From Parapedobacter sp037190485 (GTDB lineage: Bacteria > Bacteroidota > Bacteroidia > Sphingobacteriales > Sphingobacteriaceae), in the NCBI GenBank assembly GCA_037190485.1, contig JBBCJB010000014.1, positions 1 to 64,000 on the forward strand: a stretch of DNA of 64,000 bases, written 5' to 3'. Shown here in pieces: positions 16,371 to 24,693 of the stretch (the first letter of the stretch is position 1; each line of letters begins with the position of its first letter). The notes under the pieces were generated by a model. It worked only from the letters and a program-made list of their open reading frames with translations. It ran no database searches and was not told the DNA's origin. The translations under genes and the position numbers were made by a program.

Positions 16371-17531
16371 TTATCCAATGATACCCAACTCCAAACCACG
16401 CAGCTCGGCCAGCCCGCGAAGGCGGCCTATGGCCGAATAGCCCGGGGCCGTGGTTTTCTGCAGGTCATCCAGCATTTGGTGCCCGTGGTCTGGCCGGAAG
16501 GGGATGGGTACGTCCCGCCGTTGGTTCTCGGCCACCAACGCTTTCATCACGGCGACCATGTCGACGTCGCCGCCCAGGTGATCCGCTTCGTAGAAGTTGC
16601 GCTGTGGGTCTTTCTTCACGTTGCGCAGGTGCGCGAAGTAGACGCGCTCCTTGACGGCATCGAAAATCGCCGGGATGTCGTTGGCCACGCCCGCGCCGAG
16701 CGAACCCGTGCAGAAGCAGATGCCGTTGAACGGCCGGTCCACCCCGCGGATGATGGACAACAGGTCCTCCTTAGTGCTCGCGATGCGCGGCAGGCCCAGG
16801 ATGGGATAGGGGGGGTCGTCGGGATGGATGGTCATCCGGATGCCTTCTTCCTCGCACACCTCGGCGATGGCCTCCAGGAACCAGCGCAGGTTTTGCCGCA
16901 ACCCGTCGAAACCGATTTCGGCGTAGGTGTGGATGCTGGCCCGGAGCTCGTCAAGCTCGGCGCTGCGCTCGCCCGGCACGCCCATCAGGATGTTGGCCAC
17001 GAGCGCGTCGCGCTGCGCCGGCGTGTACCGGTCGAAACGCCGCTTGGCCTCGGCCCGGATGCCTTCGGGATAGTCCAGCCCGGCACCCTCGCGCTCCAGG
17101 ATGAACAGGTCGAACGCCGCCAGGTCGTTCCAGTCAAAGTAGAGCGCCTTGGATCCGTCGGCCATTTCCAGGTCGAGCTGCGTGCGCGTCCAATCCAACA
17201 CGGGCATGAAGTTGTAGCAAATGGTCTTCAGCCCTTCCTGGGCCAGGTTGCGCAGGGTCTGCTTGTAATTGTTGAGGTAAGGCCCCATGGCCGGGCTGCC
17301 GGTCTTGATGGCCTCGTGCACGGGCACGCTCTCCACCACGCTCCACGTGAGGCCCGCGGCCTCGATGATGGCCTTCCGCTCGCGGATGTCTTCCAATGGC
17401 CATACCGCCCCATGGGGGATGTGGTGCAATGCGGTGACGATGCCCGTGGCACCCGCCTGTTTGACATCCTGCAGCGAAACGGTATCATCCGGCCCGTACC
17501 ACCGCCACGCCTGTTCAAGTCTCTTGGTCAT
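16371..17531 (-). CDS. uxuA: Mannonate dehydratase
   Basis: The start at 17531 (MTKRLEQAWRWYGPDD) gives 386 residues, the normal length; an earlier in-frame start would run back into the upstream gene. UxuA dehydrates D-mannonate to 2-keto-3-deoxygluconate. Visible hallmarks are the N-terminal WRWYGPDDTVSLQDVKQAGA, GIVTALHHIPHG, the metal-site stretch IRMTIHPDDPPYPILGLPRI, CFCTGSLGAG and FRPDHGHQM. One base separates it from the preceding oxidoreductase stop, so the two are translationally close. Confidence 0.97.
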   Translation of the reverse strand: MTKRLEQAWRWYGPDDTVSLQDVKQAGATGIVTALHHIPHGAVWPLEDIRERKAIIEAAGLTWSVVESVPVHEAIKTGSPAMGPYLNNYKQTLRNLAQEGLKTICYNFMPVLDWTRTQLDLEMADGSKALYFDWNDLAAFDLFILEREGAGLDYPEGIRAEAKRRFDRYTPAQRDALVANILMGVPGERSAELDELRASIHTYAEIGFDGLRQNLRWFLEAIAEVCEEEGIRMTIHPDDPPYPILGLPRIASTKEDLLSIIRGVDRPFNGICFCTGSLGAGVANDIPAIFDAVKERVYFAHLRNVKKDPQRNFYEADHLGGDVDMVAVMKALVAENQRRDVPIPFRPDHGHQMLDDLQKTTAPGYSAIGRLRGLAELRGLELGIIG

Positions 17532-17532
17532 A

Positions 17533-18354
17533 TCACACCCCCGTCCACGCATTGAATCCGCCATCCACCAGGATGGTTTCGCCCGAGATGAAGCCCGAGG
17601 CGTCACTCAGCAGGAAAATCAATGCCCCGGTGAGTTCCTCGGGCGAGCCGAGCCTGCCGAAGGCGGTGTTGTTCACGAACCGCTGCGCACGGTCGGTGTA
17701 CGACCCATCCGCATTGGTCAACAGCGTGCGGTTCTGCTCCGTGAGAAAGACCCCCGGCGCAATGGCATTGACCCGCACCTGATCGCTGTAACGCTGGGCC
17801 AGCTCGACGGCCAGCCACTTGGTATACCCTTCGATGGCGCACTTGGCCATGGTGTAGCCCATCACCCGCGTGATGGCCTGCTGGGCGGCCAGCGAAGAGA
17901 TATTCACGATGGATCCCTTGCCCTTCTCGGCGATGACGCGACCGAAGACGTGGGTAGGGATGACCGTACCGAAGAGGTTGAGCTCCACCGCGCGCTGCGT
18001 ATCGGCGATCTGGGCGTCGAACAGGTTCTGTTCCGGCCCGATGGTGGCGCCGGGGATGTTTCCGCCCGCGGCATTGACCAGCCCGTCTATGGTACCCCAA
18101 GTATCCAGGATCTCGTCCTTGGCCCGGTGCACGGCCTGCTCGTCCAACACGTCGGTGATGACGGCGATGGCTTCGCCGCCGCTCGCCCGGATGGCCTCGA
18201 CACGCGCGTCCGCACGCTCGCGGTTGCGTCCCAATATGGCCACCCTGGCCCCCGCGCCGGCGGTGGCCAGCGCGAACGACTCGCCCAAAACACCCGTGGC
18301 GCCGGTGATGACCACGACCTTGCCGGCCAATGAAAACTGTTTCAATCCGTCCAT
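17533..18354 (-). CDS. SDR oxidoreductase, probable fructuronate/mannonate oxidoreductase
   Basis: The protein has 273 residues with the short-chain dehydrogenase fold: nucleotide motif TGATGVLG (17-24), NAAGG, the catalytic Ser in NISSLAAQQ, and the YTMAK active-site pair. Many Bacteroidota use an SDR of this size rather than the long-chain UxuB to interconvert D-fructuronate and D-mannonate. That role is inferred from its place as first gene before uxuA and uxaC; together they take glucuronate to 2-keto-3-deoxygluconate. Confidence 0.9.
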   Translation of the reverse strand: MDGLKQFSLAGKVVVITGATGVLGESFALATAGAGARVAILGRNRERADARVEAIRASGGEAIAVITDVLDEQAVHRAKDEILDTWGTIDGLVNAAGGNIPGATIGPEQNLFDAQIADTQRAVELNLFGTVIPTHVFGRVIAEKGKGSIVNISSLAAQQAITRVMGYTMAKCAIEGYTKWLAVELAQRYSDQVRVNAIAPGVFLTEQNRTLLTNADGSYTDRAQRFVNNTAFGRLGSPEELTGALIFLLSDASGFISGETILVDGGFNAWTGV

Positions 18355-18543
18355 ATCAAAAAGAAAATAAGGTCTATTCCATTGTATTCAACTGCCAATA
18401 TTAGGCAATTTTGGCCTTAAACGGTACAATATTACGGATAAATATCTACGAAAACGTTGTAGCGCCAGCCGATGGGGAAATCGTCGAAAACAGCTCATTC
18501 ACAAAAAATTAACAAATTATTTTAAGATGTCGTTAGAAAGCAA

Positions 18544-18551
18544 TACTTTTG
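18544..18551 (+). promoter_or_regulatory. -7 box of the HU gene
   Basis: TACTTTTG matches TAnnTTTG, 60 bases before the HU start. The AT-rich stretch 18500-18525 lies where an upstream element would be. The rest of the gap 18355-18611 shows only a weak inverted repeat, TGCC-N7-GGCA, near 18400, upstream of the hexuronate operon. Confidence 0.55.
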
Positions 18552-18611
18552 CATCCCCAACATTGCGTGGGCTTACGCATTGAAAAATAATTAATTACAA
18601 AAAATATAGAT

Positions 18612-18896
18612 ATGACTAAGGCAGAAATTATCGCAGAAATCGCCAACAAAACAGGATTAGAGAAAGTAGACGTCCAAGAAACGGTTGAAGCTTTTTTCAA
18701 AGTCGTGAAAAATGCGATGATCGGTGGCGAGAATGTTTACGTAAGGGGCTTCGGTAGCTTCGTGGTGAAACAACGCGCGGAAAAGACCGCCCGCAACATT
18801 TCAAAGAATACCGCCATCATCATCCCTGCACACTACGTGCCGACGTTCAAACCGGCCAAAACGTTTGTCGAGAAAGTAAAATCCGGCAACAAATAA
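18612..18896 (+). CDS. HU-family nucleoid protein
   Basis: The protein has 94 residues and the complete HU/IHF fold: N-terminal helices MTKAEIIAEIANKTGLEKVDV, the beta-arm beginning GGENVYVRGFGSFVVKQRAEKTARN, and the DNA-intercalating tip region around AIIIPAHYVPTFKPAK. HU bends and compacts DNA. It has its own promoter and is followed closely by a TPR protein gene. Whether it is the main chromosomal HU cannot be told from one window. Confidence 0.96.
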   Translation: MTKAEIIAEIANKTGLEKVDVQETVEAFFKVVKNAMIGGENVYVRGFGSFVVKQRAEKTARNISKNTAIIIPAHYVPTFKPAKTFVEKVKSGNK

Positions 18897-18928
18897 TTGC
18901 TACCTCGGCAAAGGTAACGTAACCCCCC

Positions 18929-19765
18929 ATGCAGCAAAAGACCAAACAGATCGTCGCCATCACATCAACCGTTGTGCTGATGGCCTTTCTATTGGTGCAG
19001 CCGATCAAGGGCTTGGTGAACGAAGACAAAGGTGCCGGGCCCGCAACGGGCGGCGCTGCCGCGCAGGTGACATTCGAGCGGGTTTCGCAGCAGGCCAAGC
19101 AAGGGCTCAACGCCGCGATCATCCAGGAAATCGCCGACATCGAAGCCCAACTGCCAAGGGCCGACGGCCCTGAAAAGGCCGCGCTGCTGGAGCAGCTGGC
19201 CGTGAAATGGGACGACGTGAACAGGCTCGCCCCGATTGGCTTCATCTACGAGCAGCTGGCCGAGCTCGACAATGGCTTCGACCATTGGTTGCAAGCCGGC
19301 GACGCCTATCGGGCCGCCTACACCAACCTGCAAGACACACTCACGGCAAGGGCACTCAACGAGCGGGCCATCCATGCCTACGAAAAGGCAACGGCACTGG
19401 ATGCGCAGAACCTGGACGCCAAGGCCGGATTGGGCAGTGCCTACGTAAGCGGCACCAACAACCCGATGGCTGGCATCGCATTGCTCCGGGAGGTGGTCGA
19501 GGCCGATCCGAAACACGTGGCGGCCAACCGGAGCCTGGGCTTGTTTTCCATGCAATCGCGCCAGTTTGACCGGGCCATAGACCGATTCAAGACGGTGGTG
19601 GAGCTGCAGCCCGATGCCGAATCTTATTTTTACCTGGCCACCAGTTATGAAAACATTGGGTTGAAACGCGAAGCGATCGCTGCGTTCGAAAAAAGCAGGG
19701 ACCTCGCCGCGGATCCGACCCTCACTCAGTTTATCAATCGGAAAATCGATGAATTGAGCAATTGA
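18929..19765 (+). CDS. Membrane-anchored TPR protein
   Basis: The protein has 278 residues. One N-terminal hydrophobic helix (about 9-26, with short basic start MQQKTKQ) suggests an uncleaved membrane anchor. Residues about 110-275 hold tetratricopeptide repeats (ALNERAIHAYEKATALDAQNLDAKAGLG, AANRSLGLFSMQSRQFDRAIDRFKTVVELQPD, YFYLATSYENIGLKREAIAAFEKSRDL). Conserved next to HU in this phylum as far as I recall; the partner is unknown. It follows HU by 32 bases. Confidence 0.9.
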   Translation: MQQKTKQIVAITSTVVLMAFLLVQPIKGLVNEDKGAGPATGGAAAQVTFERVSQQAKQGLNAAIIQEIADIEAQLPRADGPEKAALLEQLAVKWDDVNRLAPIGFIYEQLAELDNGFDHWLQAGDAYRAAYTNLQDTLTARALNERAIHAYEKATALDAQNLDAKAGLGSAYVSGTNNPMAGIALLREVVEADPKHVAANRSLGLFSMQSRQFDRAIDRFKTVVELQPDAESYFYLATSYENIGLKREAIAAFEKSRDLAADPTLTQFINRKIDELSN

Positions 19766-19800
19766 TCATTTAATTTATTCATTCAAAAAAATTCGAAGCT

Positions 19801-19890
19801 ATGCCAAGCGGAAAGAAAAGAAAGCGACACAAAATGGCTACCCACAAACGTAAAAAACGTTTAAGAAAGAACAGGCACAAGAAAAAATAA
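19801..19890 (+). CDS. AURKAIP1/COX24-domain mini-protein, probable ribosome-associated
   Basis: The frame encodes only 29 residues, MPSGKKRKRHKMATHKRKKR and a further nine, with 18 Lys or Arg. The run KRKRHKMATHKRKKRLRKNRHKK matches the COX24/mS38 C-terminal domain found as a stand-alone protein throughout Bacteroidota. Mitochondrial mS38 is a ribosomal protein, so a ribosomal role is likely. It lies between the TPR gene and rng and ends about 190 bases before rng. Confidence 0.85.
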   Translation: MPSGKKRKRHKMATHKRKKRLRKNRHKKK

Positions 19891-20080
19891 GCTTGCCTGG
19901 CGCAGCGGCCCACTTCTGGAATGGGGTATATAAATGAGCGTGATTTCACAATTGAACTCTGCCCCACCCAACAAAACCTGCCAGGAGCATGAGGCGTGCT
20001 TGTTAAACGTATTTTATGGTTTCATTCAAAGCAGGCGTCGCGCGTAAGCGGCGTGCCGTGCTTTGCAAAAGAAGTAGCTG

Positions 20081-21634
20081 TTGGTAAAGGAGTTAATCAT
20101 CGATTCTACTCCCGAAAAGGGAGTCACTATCGCTTTACTTCAGGACAAACAGCTTGTAGAGCTCAATAAGGAACAGGCAAACAACAACTATGCCGTAGGC
20201 GACATTTACCTGGGCAGGATCAAGAAGATCATGCCCGGCCTCAATGCCGCCTTCGTGGATGTTGGATATTCCAAGGATGCCTTCCTGCACTACCTGGACC
20301 TCGGTCCGCAGGTGCAATCGCTCATCAAGCTCACCAAACTGGTAAAGAGTGGCAGTTACAAGGAAAAACTGCTCGATAGTCTAAAATTAGAGAAGGACAT
20401 CAACAAGGCCGGCAAGATATCCGAGGTATTGACCCGGAACATGCTGCTGCCTGTCCAAATAGCCAAAGAGCCCATCTCTACCAAAGGGCCCCGGCTGAGT
20501 TCAGACCTTTCGATAGCGGGGAGATACGTGGTGCTGGTGCCCTTCTCAAGCGCCATATCCATCTCCAAGCGCATCAAGGGCAATGCCGAGCGGAACCGGC
20601 TCAAGAAAATCGTGGAAAGCATCAAGCCGGCCAATTTCGGCGTCATCATCCGTACGGTCTCCGAAGGGAAGGGCGTGGCGGAGATGCAGAAGGACCTCCT
20701 GGACCTCATCGCCAAATGGGAGGTGCTGACCAGCCGCCTCCGACAGGCGGAGCCCACGCAAAAGGTGCTTGGCGAAATGGATCGGGCATCGACGATCCTG
20801 CGCGACATCCTCACGGACGAGTTTTCGAACATCTACGTAAACAACCAGGCGATCTTTGAGGAGACCCGCTCTTACGTACAGGAAATCTCGCCCGACCTCG
20901 AGAAGATCGTGAAGCTCTACAAACACCGCGAGCCGATCTTCGAGCACTTCGGCATCGAGCGGCAGATCAAGGCGGCCTTCGGGAAGACGGTAAACCTGCA
21001 CGGCGGCGCATACCTGGTCATCGAGCACACCGAGGCGCTGCACGTGATCGACGTGAACAGCGGGAACCGTACCTCCAACAAGGAAAACCAGGAGGACAAT
21101 GCCCTGCAGGTGAACATGGAGGCGGCCAAGGAAATCGCCCGTCAGCTGCGGCTGCGCGATATGGGCGGCATCGTGGTGATCGATTTCATCGACATGCACA
21201 AGCCGAACCACCGCAAGGAACTGTATGCCTACCTCAAGCAGTGCATGGCGGCCGACCGTGCCCGCCACACCATCCTGCCGCCAAGCAAATTCGGCTTGGT
21301 GCAGATCACCCGCCAACGGGTACGGCCGGAAATGTCTATCGTGACCAACGAGAAGTGCCCGGCATGCGGTGGCACCGGCGAGATCCGATCGAGCATCGTG
21401 CTGATGGATGACATCGAGAACAACCTCAGTTTCATCCTCCAGGAGCAAAACGAAAAGGAAATCACGCTCTGCGTGCATCCGTACATCTATGCGTACATCA
21501 AATCGGGCTTCATTTCGCGCCGGATGAAATGGTATTTCAAGTTCAGCCGCTGGATCAAGGTGAAAGCGGTGGGTTCGTACCACCTCACCGAATTCCATTT
21601 CTTCAATGGCAAAGAGGTCGAGATAAAACTTTAG
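20081..21634 (+). CDS. rng: Ribonuclease G / E family endoribonuclease
   Basis: The protein has 517 residues starting at a TTG (VKELIIDSTPEKGVTIALL), a start used by relatives in this phylum. It contains the S1-like domain (VGDIYLGRIKKIMPGLNAAFVDVGYSKDAFLHYLDLG), with an insertion after it, the catalytic DNase I-like part with HVIDVNSG and VVIDFIDM, and the zinc-link motif CPACGGTG. RNase G/E processes rRNA and starts mRNA decay at AU-rich single-stranded sites. The large non-catalytic tail of enterobacterial RNase E is absent. The 190-base gap upstream shows no clear promoter box. Confidence 0.95.
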   Translation: MVKELIIDSTPEKGVTIALLQDKQLVELNKEQANNNYAVGDIYLGRIKKIMPGLNAAFVDVGYSKDAFLHYLDLGPQVQSLIKLTKLVKSGSYKEKLLDSLKLEKDINKAGKISEVLTRNMLLPVQIAKEPISTKGPRLSSDLSIAGRYVVLVPFSSAISISKRIKGNAERNRLKKIVESIKPANFGVIIRTVSEGKGVAEMQKDLLDLIAKWEVLTSRLRQAEPTQKVLGEMDRASTILRDILTDEFSNIYVNNQAIFEETRSYVQEISPDLEKIVKLYKHREPIFEHFGIERQIKAAFGKTVNLHGGAYLVIEHTEALHVIDVNSGNRTSNKENQEDNALQVNMEAAKEIARQLRLRDMGGIVVIDFIDMHKPNHRKELYAYLKQCMAADRARHTILPPSKFGLVQITRQRVRPEMSIVTNEKCPACGGTGEIRSSIVLMDDIENNLSFILQEQNEKEITLCVHPYIYAYIKSGFISRRMKWYFKFSRWIKVKAVGSYHLTEFHFFNGKEVEIKL

Positions 21635-21665
21635 GAATGTGAGGGAGGGGCGGAAGCCCCTTCGC

Positions 21666-22601
21666 TCATTCCGCCTCCGTTGTGCGGAACGTCGCGATGA
21701 CTTGTGCCGCCTGCTCGTCGACCGAACCGCCGACCAACCAATGGATCTTCAACCCATCCTTCTCCAGCTTGCGGAAATAGGTCATCTGTCGCTTGGCGAA
21801 CCGATGGATCTCGGCATTGAGCCGGGCAAACAGGGTCGCCTCATCCAGCTCACGCAACAGGTACTGGGTGACGTACTTGTACTCCAACCCGTAGTGGAGC
21901 AGGTTCCCGGGCGGTATGCCGGCGTCGAGCAGCCCCGAAACCTCCCGCACGAGGCCTTGCCTAAGCCGTTGCTCGAGCCGCGCCGTAATACGTTGCCGAC
22001 GCTCCTCGACCGGCGGATCGATGCCGAATAGCCGCGCCTGCACGGGCGGGTAGGGCGATGGGGGCAAGGGATGGTGCTGGCACCACGTACAGATCTCGAT
22101 GGCGCGGATGAGCCGCTTCTTCGTGCTGGTATCGGCACGGAAACCCGCTGGCACGGGCAATCGCGAAAGCCGTTCGCGAAGGATCTCGATGGGATGCGCC
22201 TCAAGCGCGGCCCTTGCCGCCGGGTCTACCGGCACATCGCTGTGATCGAACGGCTGCAGGACAGACTGGATGTACAGGCCGGTGCCGCCGCACAGGATGG
22301 GCTGCTTGCCCTGCGCGCGGATAATCCGCAACGCGTGGTGGAAATCGTGCTTGTATTGCGCCACGTGGTACGTGTCGCCCGCTTCGCGGATATCGATGAG
22401 GTGATGGGGCACATCGCCGTATTCGGCCAGGTCCTTGCCGGTACCCAGGTCCATGCCGCGATAGAGCTGCCGGGAATCCGCACTGATGATGGCGCCATCC
22501 AGACGGCGGGCCACCTCCACGGCCAACCGGGTTTTGCCGGAAGCCGTGGGGCCCAAGATAACGATAACGGGCGTGGAGGCTATACGACGAATTTCGTCCA
22601 C
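21666..22601 (-). CDS. miaA: tRNA dimethylallyltransferase
   Basis: The protein has 311 residues. MiaA adds the dimethylallyl group to A37 of tRNAs that read UNN codons. The P-loop GPTASGKT (17-24), DSRQLYRGMDLGTGK, HHLIDI and GGTGLYIQSVL are all present, as is the C-terminal KYVTQYLL...FAKRQMTYFRK segment. It overlaps the end of the upstream oxidoreductase gene by 22 bases. It ends facing rng, 31 bases away. Confidence 0.97.
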   Translation of the reverse strand: MDEIRRIASTPVIVILGPTASGKTRLAVEVARRLDGAIISADSRQLYRGMDLGTGKDLAEYGDVPHHLIDIREAGDTYHVAQYKHDFHHALRIIRAQGKQPILCGGTGLYIQSVLQPFDHSDVPVDPAARAALEAHPIEILRERLSRLPVPAGFRADTSTKKRLIRAIEICTWCQHHPLPPSPYPPVQARLFGIDPPVEERRQRITARLEQRLRQGLVREVSGLLDAGIPPGNLLHYGLEYKYVTQYLLRELDEATLFARLNAEIHRFAKRQMTYFRKLEKDGLKIHWLVGGSVDEQAAQVIATFRTTEAE

Positions 22602-23752
22602 TTATCGGTGCTCAAGTTGCTGGCCACGACGTTGTCGATGAACGCCATGCCCCGTACGCCTTCATCCACCTGCGGGAAGTCAAGCATTTCCGGGGTGGGT
22701 GTCTCGCCGTTGAGCTTGGCCGACACGGTGAGGGCGAAGTTGCGGTAAATATTGGCAAAGGCCTCCAACAGCCCTTCGGGATGCCCCGATGGGATACGGG
22801 TATTGTGCGTGGCGAAGCTGCTCAGCGCATACGGCGCGGCATAGCCATTGCCCGTACGGATGTATTGCCGGGGCTGATCGAGCAATTTGACGATCAGGTT
22901 GTTCGGATCTTCCTGGGCCCACTCGATGCCGCCCCGCTCGCCGTAAACGCGGATGCGCAGGGCGTTCTCCTCGCCTGCCGAGATCTGCGAGGCCACGAGT
23001 ACGCCCCGGGCGCCATTGTCGAAGCGCAGGAGCACGTTGCCATCGTCATCCAACAACCGTCCCTCAACGAGGGTGGAGAGGTCGGCGCAAAGCTCATCGA
23101 TGCGCAACCCCGTCACGTATTCGGCCAAGTGCGCCGCATGCGTACCGATATCGCCCATCGAGCCGCTCTTGCCCGAGCGCTTCGGATCGGTGCGCCATGC
23201 CGCCTGTGCATTTCCTTCACGCTCGGAAAGCCTGCTGAGCCACCCTTGTGGGTATTCCACCACCACCTTGCGAACCTTGCCCAGCACGCCATCCTTGATC
23301 ATGGCCTTGGCTTGCTTCACCATCGGGTACCCGCTGTAGGTGTGGGTAAGGCAAAGCACCTTTCCAGTGCGCTCCACGATTTCCTTCAATTCCTTGGCCT
23401 CTTCGAGGGTAAAGGTCATCGGCTTTTCGATGACGACGTTGAACCCGCTCTCCAAGGCAAGTTTCGCCGGTGCGAAATGCACGAAGTTGGGCGTCACGAT
23501 GGTCACGAAGTCCATCCGCACGTCTTCGGGCAGCTGGCTTTCCTTGGCAATCAGCTCTTCATACGTGAGGTAGGTACGGTCTTCGGGGATGAACAGATCC
23601 TTGGCCGAATCCTTGGCGATATCGGGGTTGACACTGAAGGCCCCGCACACCAGCTCGACCAATCCGTCCATGTTTGCAGCGATGCGGTGCACCGCCCCGA
23701 TGAAGGCGTCTTTCCCGCCGCCTACCATACCCATACGAAGTTTTCTTTTCAT
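22580..23752 (-). CDS. Gfo/Idh/MocA-family oxidoreductase
   Basis: The protein has 390 residues. The Rossmann start is GMVGGGKDAFIGAVHRIAA, and VVIEKPMTF carries the EKP motif with the catalytic Lys; a second domain follows with GSMGDIGTHAAHLAEYVTG. Such enzymes are NAD(P)-dependent dehydrogenases of sugars or inositols. The substrate cannot be named. No sugar-pathway neighbours are adjacent: miaA follows and overlaps by 22 bases. Confidence 0.92.
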   Translation of the reverse strand: MKRKLRMGMVGGGKDAFIGAVHRIAANMDGLVELVCGAFSVNPDIAKDSAKDLFIPEDRTYLTYEELIAKESQLPEDVRMDFVTIVTPNFVHFAPAKLALESGFNVVIEKPMTFTLEEAKELKEIVERTGKVLCLTHTYSGYPMVKQAKAMIKDGVLGKVRKVVVEYPQGWLSRLSEREGNAQAAWRTDPKRSGKSGSMGDIGTHAAHLAEYVTGLRIDELCADLSTLVEGRLLDDDGNVLLRFDNGARGVLVASQISAGEENALRIRVYGERGGIEWAQEDPNNLIVKLLDQPRQYIRTGNGYAAPYALSSFATHNTRIPSGHPEGLLEAFANIYRNFALTVSAKLNGETPTPEMLDFPQVDEGVRGMAFIDNVVASNLSTDKWTKFVV

Positions 23753-23804
23753 GCTTTTTCTATTGTGTTTGCGTCAAAATTCGACGAATATACAAAAATC
23801 CCGA

Positions 23805-24611
23805 TCATCCGCCGGAGCGCCTGACCAATTTGAGGCTCCCGCTATTGGCGATGGGCACATAGCCCAGCCGCTCGCGTTCCTGCGGCGACGACGCGGCGAC
23901 TTGGGCCGGAAGCGCCCCTTCGTGGTAGCGCTGCATGGTCCGGGCATCCACCCAAAGCACCTGCGGTGCCAACTCGCCAACGACGGCAAAGCCGGTCTTG
24001 CGGTAACTGCCGCCGTCCGACCAGTCCCTGTCTGCGTACGTCATGATGTCGCCCGGCGAAAAATCGGCCTCGAAAGCCCCCAGCAGCTTGCTGAAGCTGC
24101 CCACCACATGGACACCCTGTTTATGGCAAAAGCGCAGCAGCTCGAATGACCGGTATGCGGGCGGCTTGCCATCCAGCTTCCGGCCGCCGCTGAACACCGC
24201 CACCGCCACGAGCTCGCCCTCGTGGAACAGGCCATAGCGATACTTGCCCGGCAAGGCAACCTGGAGGTGGTGGTCTTGCTGGAACGCCATGGCCACGGCC
24301 TTGTCGATACGGGCCACGACGCATTCACGTGCATGGATGCGCAGGGCTTGCCCGGCCAACGCGGCTATCCGGCTGAGCACCAACTCGGGCTGCGCCACCC
24401 AACGATCCTCATCGATATGGATATGGCGGATGTCGCCAGCGACGGCCACGCGCCCACCGGCATGGCAACGGTAAAAGACAATGCGCAAGGGGATGCCCTC
24501 CGCGTATAGCAAACAGGCATTTTCCGACAGCGACTTGAGCTCGAGCTCGGTTTCGAGCCGCTCTTGCAACGCGGCAAGGAATTGGTAGAAGGAAGCGTTG
24601 ACGTAAAACAT
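23805..24611 (-). CDS. Conserved protein with homing-endonuclease-accessory-like domain
   Basis: The start at 24611 (MFYVNASFYQFL) gives 268 residues; 24635 is an alternative. The N-terminal half (IPLRIVFYRCHAGGRVAVAGDI) is not recognised. The middle and C-terminal part (YRYGLFHEGELVAVAVFSGGRK, SFELLRFCHKQGVHVVGSFSKLLGAF, ITYADRDWSDGGSYRKTGF pattern) resembles from memory the accessory domain found in phage Hef-like homing nucleases. No nuclease motif is visible in this protein. It stands alone on the minus strand between an oxidoreductase and a divergent beta-lactamase-fold gene. Confidence 0.65.
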   Translation of the reverse strand: MFYVNASFYQFLAALQERLETELELKSLSENACLLYAEGIPLRIVFYRCHAGGRVAVAGDIRHIHIDEDRWVAQPELVLSRIAALAGQALRIHARECVVARIDKAVAMAFQQDHHLQVALPGKYRYGLFHEGELVAVAVFSGGRKLDGKPPAYRSFELLRFCHKQGVHVVGSFSKLLGAFEADFSPGDIMTYADRDWSDGGSYRKTGFAVVGELAPQVLWVDARTMQRYHEGALPAQVAASSPQERERLGYVPIANSGSLKLVRRSGG

Positions 24612-24693
24612 AGCCACAGGTAAAATAAGGTGCAAACTACCATAAATTTTTCAAGAGCACGCTATATTTTGCACAAATTAGCGATATTCGTCT

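Noticed and set aside
22781..23824. Open frame of 347 codons opposite the Gfo/Idh oxidoreductase
   Set aside because: It is the mirror of a well-conserved enzyme gene and has no recognisable features.
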